Shown here: one piece after another, positions 42,673 to 52,632 of the stretch
How the letters are laid out: each line of letters starts with the position of its first letter
Numbering within the stretch: position 1 is the first letter of the stretch
Source: Gammaproteobacteria bacterium
Lineage (GTDB): Bacteria > Pseudomonadota > Gammaproteobacteria > JADZEE01
Assembly (NCBI GenBank): GCA_020850735.1
Contig: JADZEE010000136.1
Coordinates: forward strand, 62,001-126,000
Direction of reading: 5' to 3'
Length of the DNA: 64,000 nt
Position numbers and translations under genes: made by a program
The notes under the pieces: model-generated
Told to the model about the DNA's origin: nothing
The model's input: the letters and a program-made list of their open reading frames with translations, nothing else
Database searches by the model: none

Positions 42673-45600
42673 ATGACGATCAAGGTCGCTATCGATCACA
42701 GAACGGAATATCGCTTCGATCGGCTGGTGAACGCAGCGCCTCATGTCGTGCGCCTGCGCCCTGCGCCACATTGTCGCACTCCGGTTCAATCCTACTCGCT
42801 GCGGGTAGAGCCGGGCAAACATTTCATCAACTGGCAGCAGGATCCGTTCGGAAACTTTCTCGCGCGCCTGGTGTTTCCCGAGCCGACGCGTTTCCTGTCC
42901 TTCGAGGTGTCGCTGGTCGCGGACATGACCGTGATCAATCCGTTCGACTTCTTCATCGAGGACTACGCCGAAGCATTTCCGTTCGCCTACGAAGCGAGAC
43001 TGGCCAGGGATCTGGCCCCTTACCTGGAGATCCGCGAGAACGGCCCGCGCATCGAGGCGTGGCTCGACGGTGTGGATCGCACGCCGCGGCCCACGGTCGG
43101 ATTTTTCGTCGACCTCAATCTGCGGCTGCAGCAGACGATTGCCTACGTGATCCGCATGGAACCCGGCGTGCAGAGTTGCGAGGAAACGCTCGAGCTGCAA
43201 CGCGGTTCGTGCCGCGACAGTGCGTGGCTGCTGGTGCAGTGCCTGCGCCGGCTCGGGTTCGCCGCGCGGTTCGCGTCGGGCTATCTGGTGCAGATTGCAC
43301 CGGACGTGAAACCGCTCGACGGACCGGCCGGCCCGAGCCAGGACTTCACCGACCTGCACGCCTGGGCGGAGGTTTTCATCCCCGGCGCAGGCTGGGTCGG
43401 TATGGATCCGACCTCCGGGCTGTTCGCCGGCGAGGGGCACATCCCGCTGTCGTGCACGCCGGATCCGGTCAGCGCCGCGCCGATCACCGGTGCGACCGAT
43501 CCCTGCGCCGTGGAGTTTTACTTTCACAACAAGGTCGAACGGATCCACGAGGATCCGCGCGTCACGCGCCCGTACACGGCCACGCAGTGGCGCTCCGTCT
43601 GTGCGCTGGGCGAGCAGGTCGAAGCGGCGCTCACCGCGGCGGACGTGCGCCTGACCCAGGGGGGCGAACCGACCTTCGTCTCGATCGACGACATGGAATC
43701 CGCGCAGTGGAACACCGCCGCCCTCGGCACGCAGAAGCGCACACTGGCCGAGCAGTTGCTGCGCCGGCTGCAGGGCGCGTTCGCACCGGGTGGGGTGCTG
43801 CAATTCGGACAGGGCAAGTGGTATCCGGGCGAGCCGGTGCCGCGCTGGGCGCTGTCGATATTCTGGCGCCGCGACGGCGTGCCGTTGTGGCGCAACCTCG
43901 CGTTGCTCGAAAGTGCATCGAGCGCGCCCGCACGCGATGACGGCGATGCGCAGCGCTTCATCGCCGCCCTCGCCGCACGGCTCGGCGTCGATCCGGGCTG
44001 CGCCGTGGCCGGCTACGAGGACGCCTACCACTACCTGCTGGCGGAGGGCAGGCTGCCGGCGAACGTCGAACCGCTGGACAGCCGCCTTGCCGATCCGCTC
44101 GAGCGCGCGCGCCTGCGGCGCCTGTTCAGCCGCGGCCTGGACAAGGTCGTCGGCTACGCGCTGCCGCTCGCGGCGATCGAAGCCGCGGACGGCAGCCACG
44201 GCTGGCGGTCCTGCCGCTGGACATTCCGGCGCGAACGCATGTACCTGTTGCCGGGTGACTCGCCCATGGGTCTGCGGCTGCCGCTCGCCTCGCTCCCCTG
44301 GACACCGCCCGAGGCGCGCGACGTCAACCCGGAACGCGATCCCTTCGCGCCGCGCCCGCAGCTGTCCATGCCGTCGCCAGCGGCCGCGGACGGCGTCCCC
44401 GCGGACGCGCGCGCACAGATACCGGGGCCCGAAACGGACGCCGTCGCTGCGCCCCTGCACACGGCGCTGGTGATCGAACCGCGCGACGGGACACTGCACG
44501 TGTTTGTGCCGCCCTGCACCCATCTCGAGCACTATCTGGACCTGGTCACGGCGATCGAGGCCGTGGCGACCGAGCTCGGCGTGCGCCTGGTGCTCGAAGG
44601 CTACGATCCGCCGCACGATCCGCGCGTGGAACGCCTGCAGATCACGCCCGATCCGGGCGTGATCGAGGTGAACGTGCACCCCGCGCGATCGTGGTCCGAA
44701 CTCGTCGCCGTCACCGAGCGCCTTTACGAGGAGGCACGCCTCACCCGGCTCGGCACCGAGAAGTTCATGCTCGACGGTCGTCACAACGGCACGGGCGGCG
44801 GCAACCACGTCACCCTCGGTGGCGTCACGGCGGCCGACAGCCCGTTTCTGCGCCGGCCGGAGCTGCTGCGCAGCCTCGTCGCCTACTGGCAGAACCACCC
44901 GAGCCTGTCGTATCTGTTCTCCGGACAGTTCATCGGTCCGACCAGCCAGGCACCGCGCGTGGACGAGGCGCGTGACGACAACCTCTACGAGCTCGGCATC
45001 GCTTTTCAGCAGATCCCTGCCGGCGACGTCGAGCAACCGTGGCTCGTCGATCGCCTGCTGCGTCACCTGCTCGTGGACGTCACCGGCAACACGCACCGGG
45101 CAGAGTTCTGCATCGACAAGCTCTATTCACCGGACAGCGCCTCGGGGCGCCGCGGCCTGGTAGAGTTCCGCGGTTTCGAGATGCCGCCGCATCCGCGCAT
45201 GAGCCTGGTGCAGATGCTGCTCCTGCGTGCACTGGTCGCGCAGTTCTGGAACCGACCCTATCGCGGCGCGCTCATCCGCTGGCATACCGAGCTGCACGAT
45301 CGCTTCATGCTGCCGGCGTTCCTGTGGCAGGACCTCAAGCAGGTGCTCGCGGATCTGCGCGACAGCGGCTACGCGTTCGACAACGAATGGTTCAGGATTT
45401 TTCTCGAATTCCGCTGTCCGGCGTACGGCAGTATCGACGCCGAGGGCATACACCTGGAGCTGCGCGGCGCGCTCGAACCCTGGCACGTGCTCGGCGAGGA
45501 GGTGACCGGGCAGGGCACGGCGCGTTACGTCGATTCGTCCGTCGAACGGCTGCAGGTGCGCGTGCAGGGGATCACCGGCCATCGCTATACGGTGGCCTGC

Positions 45601-45957
45601 AACGGCCGCATCCTGCCGCTGCGTTCGAGCGGCACCCGCGGTGAGTACATCGCCGGCGTACGCTTCAAGGCCTGGCAGCCGCCCTCGGGACTGCATCCGG
45701 CCATCGGCGTGCACACGCCGCTGGTGATCGACGTCGTCGACACCGCCAACCGGCGCGCGATCGCGGGCTGCACCTATCACGTGTCGCACCCGGGCGGGCG
45801 CAACTACGAGACCTTCCCGGTCAATGCCAACGAGGCCGAGGCGCGCCGCATCGCGCGTTTCTTCCATCACGGCCACAGCCCGGGGCCGCTGGAGCTGTCG
45901 GCGCCGGATCCCAATCCGGACCATCCCTACACCCTGGATCTGCGCTTTCGCGCCTGA
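42673..45957 (+). CDS. Transglutaminase-like/DUF2126 protein of the Anbu system
   Basis: 1094 residues. Residues 1-300 are an N-terminal beta domain and a transglutaminase-type cysteine peptidase core: Cys180 (QRGSCRDSAW), His229 (DLHAWAEVF) and Asp245 (GMDPTSG). From about 325 the chain is DUF2126 (LTQGGEPTFVSIDD; GQGKWYPGEPVPRWAL; GRHNGTGGGNHVTLGG; FIDKLYSP-like segment CIDKLYSPDSASGRRGLVEFRG, in parts). This two-part architecture is typical of the large member of the Anbu operon. It likely cleaves or transfers isopeptide-type bonds, possibly in concert with the ATP-grasp ligase. Confidence 0.93.
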   Translation: MTIKVAIDHRTEYRFDRLVNAAPHVVRLRPAPHCRTPVQSYSLRVEPGKHFINWQQDPFGNFLARLVFPEPTRFLSFEVSLVADMTVINPFDFFIEDYAEAFPFAYEARLARDLAPYLEIRENGPRIEAWLDGVDRTPRPTVGFFVDLNLRLQQTIAYVIRMEPGVQSCEETLELQRGSCRDSAWLLVQCLRRLGFAARFASGYLVQIAPDVKPLDGPAGPSQDFTDLHAWAEVFIPGAGWVGMDPTSGLFAGEGHIPLSCTPDPVSAAPITGATDPCAVEFYFHNKVERIHEDPRVTRPYTATQWRSVCALGEQVEAALTAADVRLTQGGEPTFVSIDDMESAQWNTAALGTQKRTLAEQLLRRLQGAFAPGGVLQFGQGKWYPGEPVPRWALSIFWRRDGVPLWRNLALLESASSAPARDDGDAQRFIAALAARLGVDPGCAVAGYEDAYHYLLAEGRLPANVEPLDSRLADPLERARLRRLFSRGLDKVVGYALPLAAIEAADGSHGWRSCRWTFRRERMYLLPGDSPMGLRLPLASLPWTPPEARDVNPERDPFAPRPQLSMPSPAAADGVPADARAQIPGPETDAVAAPLHTALVIEPRDGTLHVFVPPCTHLEHYLDLVTAIEAVATELGVRLVLEGYDPPHDPRVERLQITPDPGVIEVNVHPARSWSELVAVTERLYEEARLTRLGTEKFMLDGRHNGTGGGNHVTLGGVTAADSPFLRRPELLRSLVAYWQNHPSLSYLFSGQFIGPTSQAPRVDEARDDNLYELGIAFQQIPAGDVEQPWLVDRLLRHLLVDVTGNTHRAEFCIDKLYSPDSASGRRGLVEFRGFEMPPHPRMSLVQMLLLRALVAQFWNRPYRGALIRWHTELHDRFMLPAFLWQDLKQVLADLRDSGYAFDNEWFRIFLEFRCPAYGSIDAEGIHLELRGALEPWHVLGEEVTGQGTARYVDSSVERLQVRVQGITGHRYTVACNGRILPLRSSGTRGEYIAGVRFKAWQPPSGLHPAIGVHTPLVIDVVDTANRRAIAGCTYHVSHPGGRNYETFPVNANEAEARRIARFFHHGHSPGPLELSAPDPNPDHPYTLDLRFRA

Positions 45958-46413
45958 GACGCCCGGGTCGGCAGGCGGGGTGCGCGGCTGAACCTGCCGC
46001 GGCCGTTGCGGCCGTTTGTCAGGGTTTATAGCGTAAAACACAACAGCCAGGGATCTGCCGGGAACGTCCCGGGTCGAGCGCGGCAGCGGCGACCGGCAGC
46101 TCGGGAGCGCGCCATTTATCACGTTGTTATTACGAGAATTTCAGGAATTTCATGGGGTGTGCGAGCGCGCTCGCTGGTGCAGGCTTTAGAGCAGTCCGTG
46201 GCCGTGCGCGCGTCTGGGTGCATCGTTTCCTGGACACAAAGCGTATCGTAGGTGCCACGCGTCGCTTGCCTGCTGCCCGCGCTTAGCGGACAATTCGATC
46301 TCTGCCCGGGCGCAGGACGGAGCGCGCTCCGCCGCAGGCCGTCATTTTTTTGATGCGCTGCAATACGAGAGGACGCCGTGCGTTGCCGGGTGAACAGCAA
46401 GGGGTTTCAAACC
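45958..46413. other. Gap of about 450 bases upstream of the OmpA-like lipoprotein
   Basis: No supportable gene. The stretch has AT-rich patches (46115-46150, with GAATTTCAGGAATTTC as a short direct repeat) and a perfect 14-base palindrome GCGAGCGCGCTCGC at 46161-46174. It probably holds the lipoprotein promoter, but no -35/-10 pair stands out. Confidence 0.45.
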
Positions 46414-47127
46414 ATGATGACAAGAAATGTTGCGCTTACGTTGGTGACTCTCGCACTGGCCGGGTGCGCGACCACCGGCAGCGCGCCGAACCAGTTGCTG
46501 TGCACCGCGGCCGGGGCGCTCGCGGCCGGCGGTGCGGCATACGTGATCGCAGACGACGATAACGAAGACGAGGGCGCCGCCATCGGTGCGGCCATCGGCG
46601 CGCTGGTCGGCTATGCGGCCTGCTCACCGAAAGCCGAACCGCCGCCACCGGCGCCGGAGCCGAAACCCGCACCACCCCCGAAGCCCGAACCGGAGAAGGA
46701 TTCCGACGGCGACGGCGTGGTCGACAGCCGCGACGATTGCCCGGATACCCCGCGCGGCACGCCTGTGGACGCCCGTGGCTGTCCGGAGATCCCCGATCTC
46801 GAAGGCGTGCATTTCGATTTCGACAAGGCGACCCTGACACCCGCCGCCACGCAGATACTCGACGGCGCGGCGACGACGCTCGAGCGCAACCCGCACGTGC
46901 GGATTGAAATCGTCGGTCACACCGACAGCGTCGGTTCGGACAGCTACAACCAGGGTCTGTCCGAACGCCGCGCCGAGTCCGTGCGCAGCTACCTGCTCGA
47001 CAAGGGTGTCGCGCCGGGCAGGATCACTGCCGAGGGCCGTGGCGAGAGCGCACCGGTTACGGACAACGATACGTCCGAGGGACGGGCGCGTAACCGCCGC
47101 GTGGAGTTGACGGCAAGACCGCGCTGA
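46414..47127 (+). CDS. OmpA-family lipoprotein with calcium-type repeat linker
   Basis: 237 residues. The signal peptide ends in LALAGC (lipobox). A glycine-zipper-like hydrophobic stretch (AAIGAAIGALVGYAAC) follows, then a Pro-rich linker, a thrombospondin type 3-like calcium motif (DSDGDGVVDSRDDCPDTPRG) and a C-terminal OmpA peptidoglycan-binding domain (VHFDFDKATLTPAA; GHTDSVGSDSYNQGLSERRA). It would anchor the outer membrane to peptidoglycan. Two adjacent ATGs are possible; the first is used. A strong terminator follows. Confidence 0.93.
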   Translation: MMTRNVALTLVTLALAGCATTGSAPNQLLCTAAGALAAGGAAYVIADDDNEDEGAAIGAAIGALVGYAACSPKAEPPPPAPEPKPAPPPKPEPEKDSDGDGVVDSRDDCPDTPRGTPVDARGCPEIPDLEGVHFDFDKATLTPAATQILDGAATTLERNPHVRIEIVGHTDSVGSDSYNQGLSERRAESVRSYLLDKGVAPGRITAEGRGESAPVTDNDTSEGRARNRRVELTARPR

Positions 47128-47139
47128 GCCGGGCCCATG

Positions 47140-47178
47140 CAGGGCCGGCGCGCACGCGCGCGCCGGCCCTGTTTTTTT
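47140..47178 (+). terminator. Strong intrinsic terminator after the OmpA-like gene
   Basis: A perfect 14-bp stem (CAGGGCCGGCGCGC, loop ACGC) followed at once by seven T residues, 13 bases after the stop codon. Confidence 0.92.
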
Positions 47179-47292
47179 CCCGGCGATACGAGTGGCCGCA
47201 CGGCGTGATGGCGTCGGCCCGGCGGGGCACACTTTCTTGAGCTACCCCCGGCACCTGCCACGCGACGACGGGCCCGCCCGTGACGCCTGTTC

Positions 47293-48408
47293 CTATGGCA
47301 TGCCGGTCCGCGGGCACGCCGGGCGAGGCTGCGCATGAGCATGTAAGTTCTCTCCCAGGTCGGCTCCGGTGCCGGCGAGCTCGCGATAGCCTTGCCGATC
47401 CGCCAAGTCGAACGATGTATCTGCGGCACGTTCGCCGGCTGAAGACATCGGCTGCGCACCAATCGTGATCGTGGCGCCGAGGCCCGCATACAGATAACGG
47501 GCACCGAAGGTGTTCTGGAGGATCTCGAAAGCCGGTTCGCCCGTGCAATGACCGGGCGCCATCCACGCGACCCGCCACGTGTCGCGCAGGGCGGTAGCGA
47601 TGCGTCGCGTCTGCTCGTCGGTGGCGGGCAGCAGGTGCAGTCCGCCGAGTACGAGGTGGATCGGCTGCTTGAATGCGGCCGCCGCCGCGACGATCTTCTC
47701 GATTTCGGGGTGGCCGCAGCCGACGACCAGCACGATACCTTGCGGTGTATCGATGGCCAGGGACATTTCCATCACCTCCAGGTCGACGCCCCACGTACCC
47801 TTCAGCACGATCAGGTGCAGGCCGGGCGCGACCTCGGTGGTCGTCGCGACCCACCGGAAGTCGGCCTCGGGCCACGGCGTACCGAAACGCAGAGTCTCGG
47901 GCGGTTTGCCGTCAAAATAGCGCATGGCGGCGGGCAGCGATTCGTTGCGCCGGTAGAAATCACCCGGAAAACTCGCCCCGAACACGCCGAAGTTTTCCCT
48001 GGGGGCGTAGATCGGCACGTGCGGGTTGACGCTGAGCAGGTAATTGAGACCGCCCATGTGATCGCCGTGGCGATGCGACAGGACGACGAAATCCAGTCTG
48101 GCGAGGTCGACCCCCTTGGCCTTTACGTTGCGGGCGAAAATCTCCGCGTTGTTTCCGGTGTCGAACAGGATGCGCTTGTCACCCACCTCGATCAGCGCAG
48201 CAAAGCCCCAATCCTTCGTCATCGAGGCATCGCGCCCGAACGCGTCGTACAGCACGGTGATCCGGTTGCGCGCTGCCGCAGGCCGGGCGCTGTCTGGCTG
48301 CTCGCCGTCCTGCGCGGCGCCGGCGCTGCCGATGCAGGCGGCCAGGGCGAGCGCGACGACGCTCCGGCGCGGGCCTTTGCACGGCCTGGTGGTTGGCGTG
48401 GACATCAT
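47293..48408 (-). CDS. Secreted metallo-beta-lactamase-fold hydrolase
   Basis: 371 residues with an N-terminal signal peptide (SVVALALAACIGSAGAAQ). The metal motif HRHGDHMGG (H-x-H-x-D-H) is followed by the downstream ligands in VGCGHPEIEKIV and GGLHLLPAT. The layout, with a late histidine in APGHCTGEPA, is that of the branch related to archaeal ribofuranosyl-aminobenzene phosphate synthase homologues. Substrate unknown. Two adjacent ATGs at 48408/48405 follow GGAG. Confidence 0.87.
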   Translation of the reverse strand: MMSTPTTRPCKGPRRSVVALALAACIGSAGAAQDGEQPDSARPAAARNRITVLYDAFGRDASMTKDWGFAALIEVGDKRILFDTGNNAEIFARNVKAKGVDLARLDFVVLSHRHGDHMGGLNYLLSVNPHVPIYAPRENFGVFGASFPGDFYRRNESLPAAMRYFDGKPPETLRFGTPWPEADFRWVATTTEVAPGLHLIVLKGTWGVDLEVMEMSLAIDTPQGIVLVVGCGHPEIEKIVAAAAAFKQPIHLVLGGLHLLPATDEQTRRIATALRDTWRVAWMAPGHCTGEPAFEILQNTFGARYLYAGLGATITIGAQPMSSAGERAADTSFDLADRQGYRELAGTGADLGENLHAHAQPRPACPRTGMP

Positions 48409-48625
48409 CGCTGCTGCTCCTGTGGGTGTCGGTGCGGAACACGGCATGGTTCCGTGCGCCGATGAACGATCGCGACTTTGAACGCGAAGACGCGAGCCGG
48501 CTTTTCGGCCCCGCGCGATCGGCCGATCACGAAGCGACGCCGGCCGCCCCGGTACGCGACGAACCGGCGCCCGCGCGCTGCTCAGGCGGGGACGGCGATG
48601 CGGATGCCTTGCCGGCGAGACGACG

Positions 48626-49306
48626 TCACGGGCGACCGCGTGCGGCGGTCCGGCGCGGCGCCAGCCCGATGCCGCCCAGCCCGGCGAGCAGCAGCGCCCA
48701 CGCGGCCGGCAGCGGGATGGTGGAGATCGTGTCGATCACCACTTGGTTCACGAACGTGGTGTTCGGCAGGAACAGCAGCAAGGTCTCGAAATCCGGGTTG
48801 GGAAAGATGTCCCACCACTCGACCCGGTGGAAGCCGGGGAAGGTCTCCTCGCTGCCGGCGAATACGCCGGGTGGAAAGGTGGGACCGAAAAAGCCGGTCA
48901 CGCTCGTCAGGACCGGCTCGAGCCCCGGTGTCCACACGCCGTTGATCTGGATCTGGATGTGTTTGACCGGCCGGTTGTCCGGAATGTTGGGGATCTCGAA
49001 CAGCAGGTAGCTGAATTCGAGGTCACCCGTGCCCGTGTAGCCGCCCAGACCGGATGGCCCCGTGCCCTCGGGCACGAATACCACACCCGGGAAGATGGTC
49101 GCGAACGGCGGTCCGTTCGGATTGAACAGCAGGCCCCCGTCGGCCGACGTATCGCCCGGAGCCACGAACTCCCATTCCTGCACCGTGCTGAAGGGATCGA
49201 AACGCAGCCACGGCGGCGCGACGATATCGTCGCCCGACGCCGCGGTTCCGATACCCAGCAGCAAAGCCGCACACAGTGCCCGGCACGCATTGCGTGGATC
49301 CACCAT
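48626..49306 (-). CDS. VPLPA-CTERM sorting-domain exported protein
   Basis: 226 residues. N-terminal signal peptide (CRALCAALLLGIGTAASG) and a C-terminal sorting tail: IPLPAAWALLLAGLGGIGLAPRR, that is an xPLPA motif, a hydrophobic helix and a basic end. Such tails are processed by exosortases in exopolysaccharide-producing Gram-negatives. The mature region is beta-rich, low in charge, with many Pro/Gly and aromatic residues, and matches no domain I recognise. GAGAGGAGAG precedes the ATG. No exosortase gene is in the window. Confidence 0.85.
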   Translation of the reverse strand: MVDPRNACRALCAALLLGIGTAASGDDIVAPPWLRFDPFSTVQEWEFVAPGDTSADGGLLFNPNGPPFATIFPGVVFVPEGTGPSGLGGYTGTGDLEFSYLLFEIPNIPDNRPVKHIQIQINGVWTPGLEPVLTSVTGFFGPTFPPGVFAGSEETFPGFHRVEWWDIFPNPDFETLLLFLPNTTFVNQVVIDTISTIPLPAAWALLLAGLGGIGLAPRRTAARGRP

Positions 49307-49668
49307 GATGACTCTCCTCTCCCTGGCGACCGGCGGCGGGGTGACGCGCGGATCCTGCCGCCCAACCGAACCGTTTCAGATCCTATAGTCAAGCGCGACC
49401 GGATTTGCCAGTGCCATGCAGCCGGCCGGGCGCCAGTGAGACTGTGAACTTTCGTCAATCGCGCCGGCTAACGGATTGGTAGCATTGCGATTCGGTTGCG
49501 AGCGGCACTGGCATATCGAGCGCGTGGCAGCGCTACCGTCACGCACCGCAGCATCGCCGCTCATGCGTGACGGGCGCGGTGAATCAACCGTGACGCCGTT
49601 GCGAGGCACACAGGACGTGACCCGCCCGATCTGTCTGCGGGGATGTCCGCGCCGGCACGGAACCCGGG
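49307..49668. other. Gap of about 360 bases between VPLPA-CTERM and sensor kinase genes
   Basis: No gene is supported. It contains the upstream region of the leftward VPLPA-CTERM gene (for example TTGACTATAGG read on the minus strand near 49384-49394) and the 3' flank of the kinase gene. No terminator hairpin was recognised. Confidence 0.4.
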
Positions 49669-50982
49669 TCAGGCCGGCGCCGCGCGAGGCAGGCGTACCG
49701 TCACGCGCAGACCGCCCAGCGCAGGGCTGCGGTCCAGTGCGATCTCGCCGCCGTGGGCGGTGACGATGTCGCGCACGATGGCGAGCCCGAGACCGTGGCC
49801 TTCGCGCGTTTCGTCCAGACGGACACCACGCGCGCCGACCCGCTCGATCTGATCCGCCGCAAGGCCCGGTCCGTCGTCGCTGACCCGCACGACCACCGTC
49901 GGCCCGTCCGCGACCTCGACATGCACGTGGCCGCGCGCCCACTTGCAGGCATTGTCGAGCAGGTTGCCGAACAGCTCGAGCATGTCCTCGCGTTCCGCGA
50001 ACGGCGCAAACTGTTCCGTGCCCGCGCAATCGACCACCGCCGCGCGCCGTGCGTGCATCTTGCGTACCGCCTCGAGCAGGTCGTCGAGATCGGCGCGGGC
50101 AAAACGCTGGCCGGCCTGGCCGCTGCCTGCAACCCGTGCCCGCTTGAGCTCGCGACCGGCGAGCGCCCGCACCCGCTCGGCCTGGGCGCGGGCATCGGCG
50201 ATGGCCGCCGGCGTGGCCTCGTCGAGATCCTGGAGCAGCAGTTGCAACGGCGTCTTCAGCGCGTGGGCGAGATCGGCGGTCGCCGCGCGCGAGCGCTCCA
50301 GTCGCTTGACCAGCGAGGCGAGCAGGTGATTGACCTCGCGCACGAAGGGCTGCACCTCGGCCACCACGTTCTCGCTCAGACGCTCCCGCCGGCCCGCGTC
50401 GAGCTCGCGCAGCTCCCGGGCTGCGCCGGTCAGGGACCGGAAAGCCCGCCGCAGCACGACGCGCTGCGCCAGCGCGAGCAGAACGACCCCGCCAACGGCG
50501 AAGCCGAGGATCCCCCAGTGCAGGCGCGTGCGATACAGGGCAATCGCAGCGATGTTCTCCGCCACGGCGACGGTGACGTCGTTTCCGCTCTTGCGAAAAC
50601 CGGCCGCGTGCACGAGCAGCGTCTGCTGCGCCGGTCCGCGTGTTCGCCACTGCCGGTTGCTGCCGGCGGGCAGGGGCTCGACGTCGATGTGCTCGTCCCA
50701 CAGCGAGCGCGAGGTGTAACTGCCAGCGGCGGTCACGACCACGAAGTAATGCCCCGAGAATGGCCGCTCGAAGATGGCGTCGACGCGCTTCCAGCGGGGC
50801 GTGCCGTCCGGATTGAACTCGAGTGCCGCGAGCAGAGCCTCGGTGTCGTGCGCAAGGCGTTCGTTGATCAGGTCGGTGGCGAGCGAGTCGAGTAATCGGG
50901 TGGCGCCGGCCCACAGCAGCAAGGCAAACAGCGCGAGGCATAGTCCGAGCGCGAGCTGCAGGCGCCGCTCGATCGATTTCAC
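49669..50982 (-). CDS. Two-component sensor histidine kinase (QseC/PhoQ-like)
   Basis: 437 residues: transmembrane helix at about 8-30, periplasmic sensor region to about 155, second membrane helix about 156-178, HAMP, then the phosphoacceptor His240 in [11 protein letters not shown] and the ATPase motifs [17 protein letters not shown] and [12 protein letters not shown]. Its ATG overlaps the response-regulator stop by 4 bases. The partners upstream (PepSY and cytochrome b) suggest a redox- or metal-linked signal, as in other PepSY/cytochrome b two-component loci; the signal is not shown by sequence. Confidence 0.94.
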   Translation of the reverse strand: MKSIERRLQLALGLCLALFALLLWAGATRLLDSLATDLINERLAHDTEALLAALEFNPDGTPRWKRVDAIFERPFSGHYFVVVTAAGSYTSRSLWDEHIDVEPLPAGSNRQWRTRGPAQQTLLVHAAGFRKSGNDVTVAVAENIAAIALYRTRLHWGILGFAVGGVVLLALAQRVVLRRAFRSLTGAARELRELDAGRRERLSENVVAEVQPFVREVNHLLASLVKRLERSRAATADLAHALKTPLQLLLQDLDEATPAAIADARAQAERVRALAGRELKRARVAGSGQAGQRFARADLDDLLEAVRKMHARRAAVVDCAGTEQFAPFAEREDMLELFGNLLDNACKWARGHVHVEVADGPTVVVRVSDDGPGLAADQIERVGARGVRLDETREGHGLGLAIVRDIVTAHGGEIALDRSPALGGLRVTVRLPRAAPA

Positions 50983-51650
50983 GGCGCCGGATCGTCCGCG
51001 AACACGTAGCCCTGTCCGCGACGGGTGCGGATCCGGTCCACCCCGATACGCTCCCGCAGCCGTCGCACGTAGACTTCGATGAGATTGCTGTCGCGATCGA
51101 AATCCTGGTCGTAGACCGCCTCGGTCAGGCGCGTCTTCGACAGCAGCTGGCCGGGGTGCAGCATGAAGTAGCGCAGCAGCCGGAATTCCGTGGCCGTGAG
51201 CGCAACGGCTGGACCCCCATCGACGCTGACTTCCTGCCGGTCCTCGTCGAGCATGAGACCGGCGCGGTCGACGCGGGCGCGGCTCTCGCCATGCGCGCGG
51301 CGCAGCACCGCCTGGATCCGCGCCGCCAGCTCCTCGACGTGAAACGGTTTGCCGACGTAGTCGTCGGCGCCGGCCTTGAACCCCTCGACGCGTTCGTGCC
51401 AGGCGTCACGGGCGGTGAGGATCACCACCGGTGTGGCAATACCGTCCGCGCGCCAGTGTTGCAGCACCGTGAGGCCCGGCCGGCCGGGCAGGCCGAGATC
51501 GAGCACGATCAGGTCGTAAGGCTCGACGCGACCCAGATGTTCGGCGTCGATGCCGTTCGCGGCGTGATCGACAGCGTAGCCGAGCTGCGTCAGGGCCGGC
51601 GCGAGGCGCCCGGCCAGATCCGTATCGTCCTCTACCAGCAAAAGGCGCAT
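50979..51650 (-). CDS. OmpR-family response regulator
   Basis: 223 residues. Receiver domain with phospho-acceptor Asp51 ([10 protein letters not shown]) and the conserved switch region ([21 protein letters not shown]), followed by a winged-helix DNA-binding domain ([30 protein letters not shown]). It pairs with the kinase gene downstream through a 4-base overlap. Confidence 0.95.
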   Translation of the reverse strand: MRLLLVEDDTDLAGRLAPALTQLGYAVDHAANGIDAEHLGRVEPYDLIVLDLGLPGRPGLTVLQHWRADGIATPVVILTARDAWHERVEGFKAGADDYVGKPFHVEELAARIQAVLRRAHGESRARVDRAGLMLDEDRQEVSVDGGPAVALTATEFRLLRYFMLHPGQLLSKTRLTEAVYDQDFDRDSNLIEVYVRRLRERIGVDRIRTRRGQGYVFADDPAP

Positions 51651-51670
51651 GCGACGGGATTCACGGGCTC

Positions 51671-51988
51671 TCAGTCATTTTCGTCGACTTCGATCTCGAG
51701 CAGGGCACCGGTGACCGCGTCGAACTCGTACTCGCGCACGATTCCATCGTCATCGAGCATCTCCACTTCGTAAATCAACCGGCCGTGTTCGCGCTCCAGT
51801 TCGGTGTCGAGAACCCGCCCGGTTGCGCGCTTGCGCGCCTTGGCCAGCACCTGCTCGAGCGGCATGATTGTCCCGGCCTCGCGCAGCCGCTTCGCTTCGG
51901 CATGGGAGTCGCCGGCGGCTGCGGGGCCGGGTCCGGCCAGCAGCGCAAGCCACCCCGACAGAATCAGCAGCAGACAATGGCGCGGCAT
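51671..51988 (-). CDS. Exported PepSY-domain protein
   Basis: 105 residues with an N-terminal signal peptide ([21 protein letters not shown]) and a PepSY-like domain ([42 protein letters not shown]). Small periplasmic PepSY proteins are common next to OmpR-type two-component systems and cytochrome b561 genes. It ends 20 bases before the response-regulator start. Confidence 0.88.
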   Translation of the reverse strand: MPRHCLLLILSGWLALLAGPGPAAAGDSHAEAKRLREAGTIMPLEQVLAKARKRATGRVLDTELEREHGRLIYEVEMLDDDGIVREYEFDAVTGALLEIEVDEND

Positions 51989-52071
51989 GACATGGTTTCC
52001 GGCTCGCGGCGCTGGCGCATCGGCCGCATTGTGCGTGCCGGCGCGCCAGCGTCCAAGCGCAGCTACTGTCG

Positions 52072-52632
52072 TCAGGCCCGCTTCATGCCCGTGAACATCG
52101 CGCGTACGAGGTTCTCACGGTGCAGAAAGCTCGACAGCACGACACCGGCGACGTGGAAGAACACCAGCATCACGGTCGCGTTGGCGAAAAACTCATGCAC
52201 TTCCTCGATCTGGTGACGCGTGTGCCGGGTGGTGAGATCGTGCAGCAGCGCGAGCGGGCCGTGACCCTGGGCGCCGTAGAGCGTCATCCCGAGCACGCAG
52301 GACAGGGTCAGCATGACGAGCAGGGCGACGACCATCGCCCCCCCGGCCGGATTGTGGCCGACATGGCGCGCCGCACGTTGCCTGATCTCGTCCCGCAGGT
52401 AGGCCAGCACCGTGCCCGGGGGGCGGACGAAATTCCGGAAACGCGCGTGCGGCGAGCCGACGAATCCCCACAGGACGCGCACCAGGATGAGAGCCAATAT
52501 CAAGTAACCCGCGAATACGTGGACCTGCTCGAGCTCCTCACCGGTGAAATAGGCTGTCGCGAAAGCCGCGACCAGCGTCCAGTGGAAAAAACGTACCAGC
52601 GGGTCCCAGACTTTGATTTGCGTAGTGTCCAT
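52072..52632 (-). CDS. Cytochrome b561-type membrane haem protein
   Basis: 186 residues with four membrane helices. Haem-ligand histidines are in VWDPLVRFFHWTLV (His17), QVHVFAGYLI, HEFFANATVMLVFFHVAG. The protein matches the Ni/Fe-hydrogenase-type cytochrome b / b561 group that passes electrons between quinone and periplasmic partners. First gene of the leftward cytochrome b-PepSY-regulator-kinase group. Confidence 0.9.
   Translation of the reverse strand: MDTTQIKVWDPLVRFFHWTLVAAFATAYFTGEELEQVHVFAGYLILALILVRVLWGFVGSPHARFRNFVRPPGTVLAYLRDEIRQRAARHVGHNPAGGAMVVALLVMLTLSCVLGMTLYGAQGHGPLALLHDLTTRHTRHQIEEVHEFFANATVMLVFFHVAGVVLSSFLHRENLVRAMFTGMKRA

Noticed and set aside
42619..45096. 825-codon open frame antisense to the transglutaminase-like gene
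   Set aside because: Same cause: an open antisense frame created by high GC at third codon positions; no recognisable domain or start.
46119..46400. 93-codon minus-strand frame in the gap before the OmpA-like gene
   Set aside because: Low-complexity Arg/Ser/Thr composition, no ribosome site and no motif; treated as noncoding.
49509..49523. Sigma-54-like GG-N10-GC (TGGCATATCGAGCGC) considered because PEP-CTERM-type genes can be sigma-54 controlled
   Set aside because: It reads rightward, but the VPLPA-CTERM gene runs leftward and no gene starts downstream; the flanking consensus is weak.
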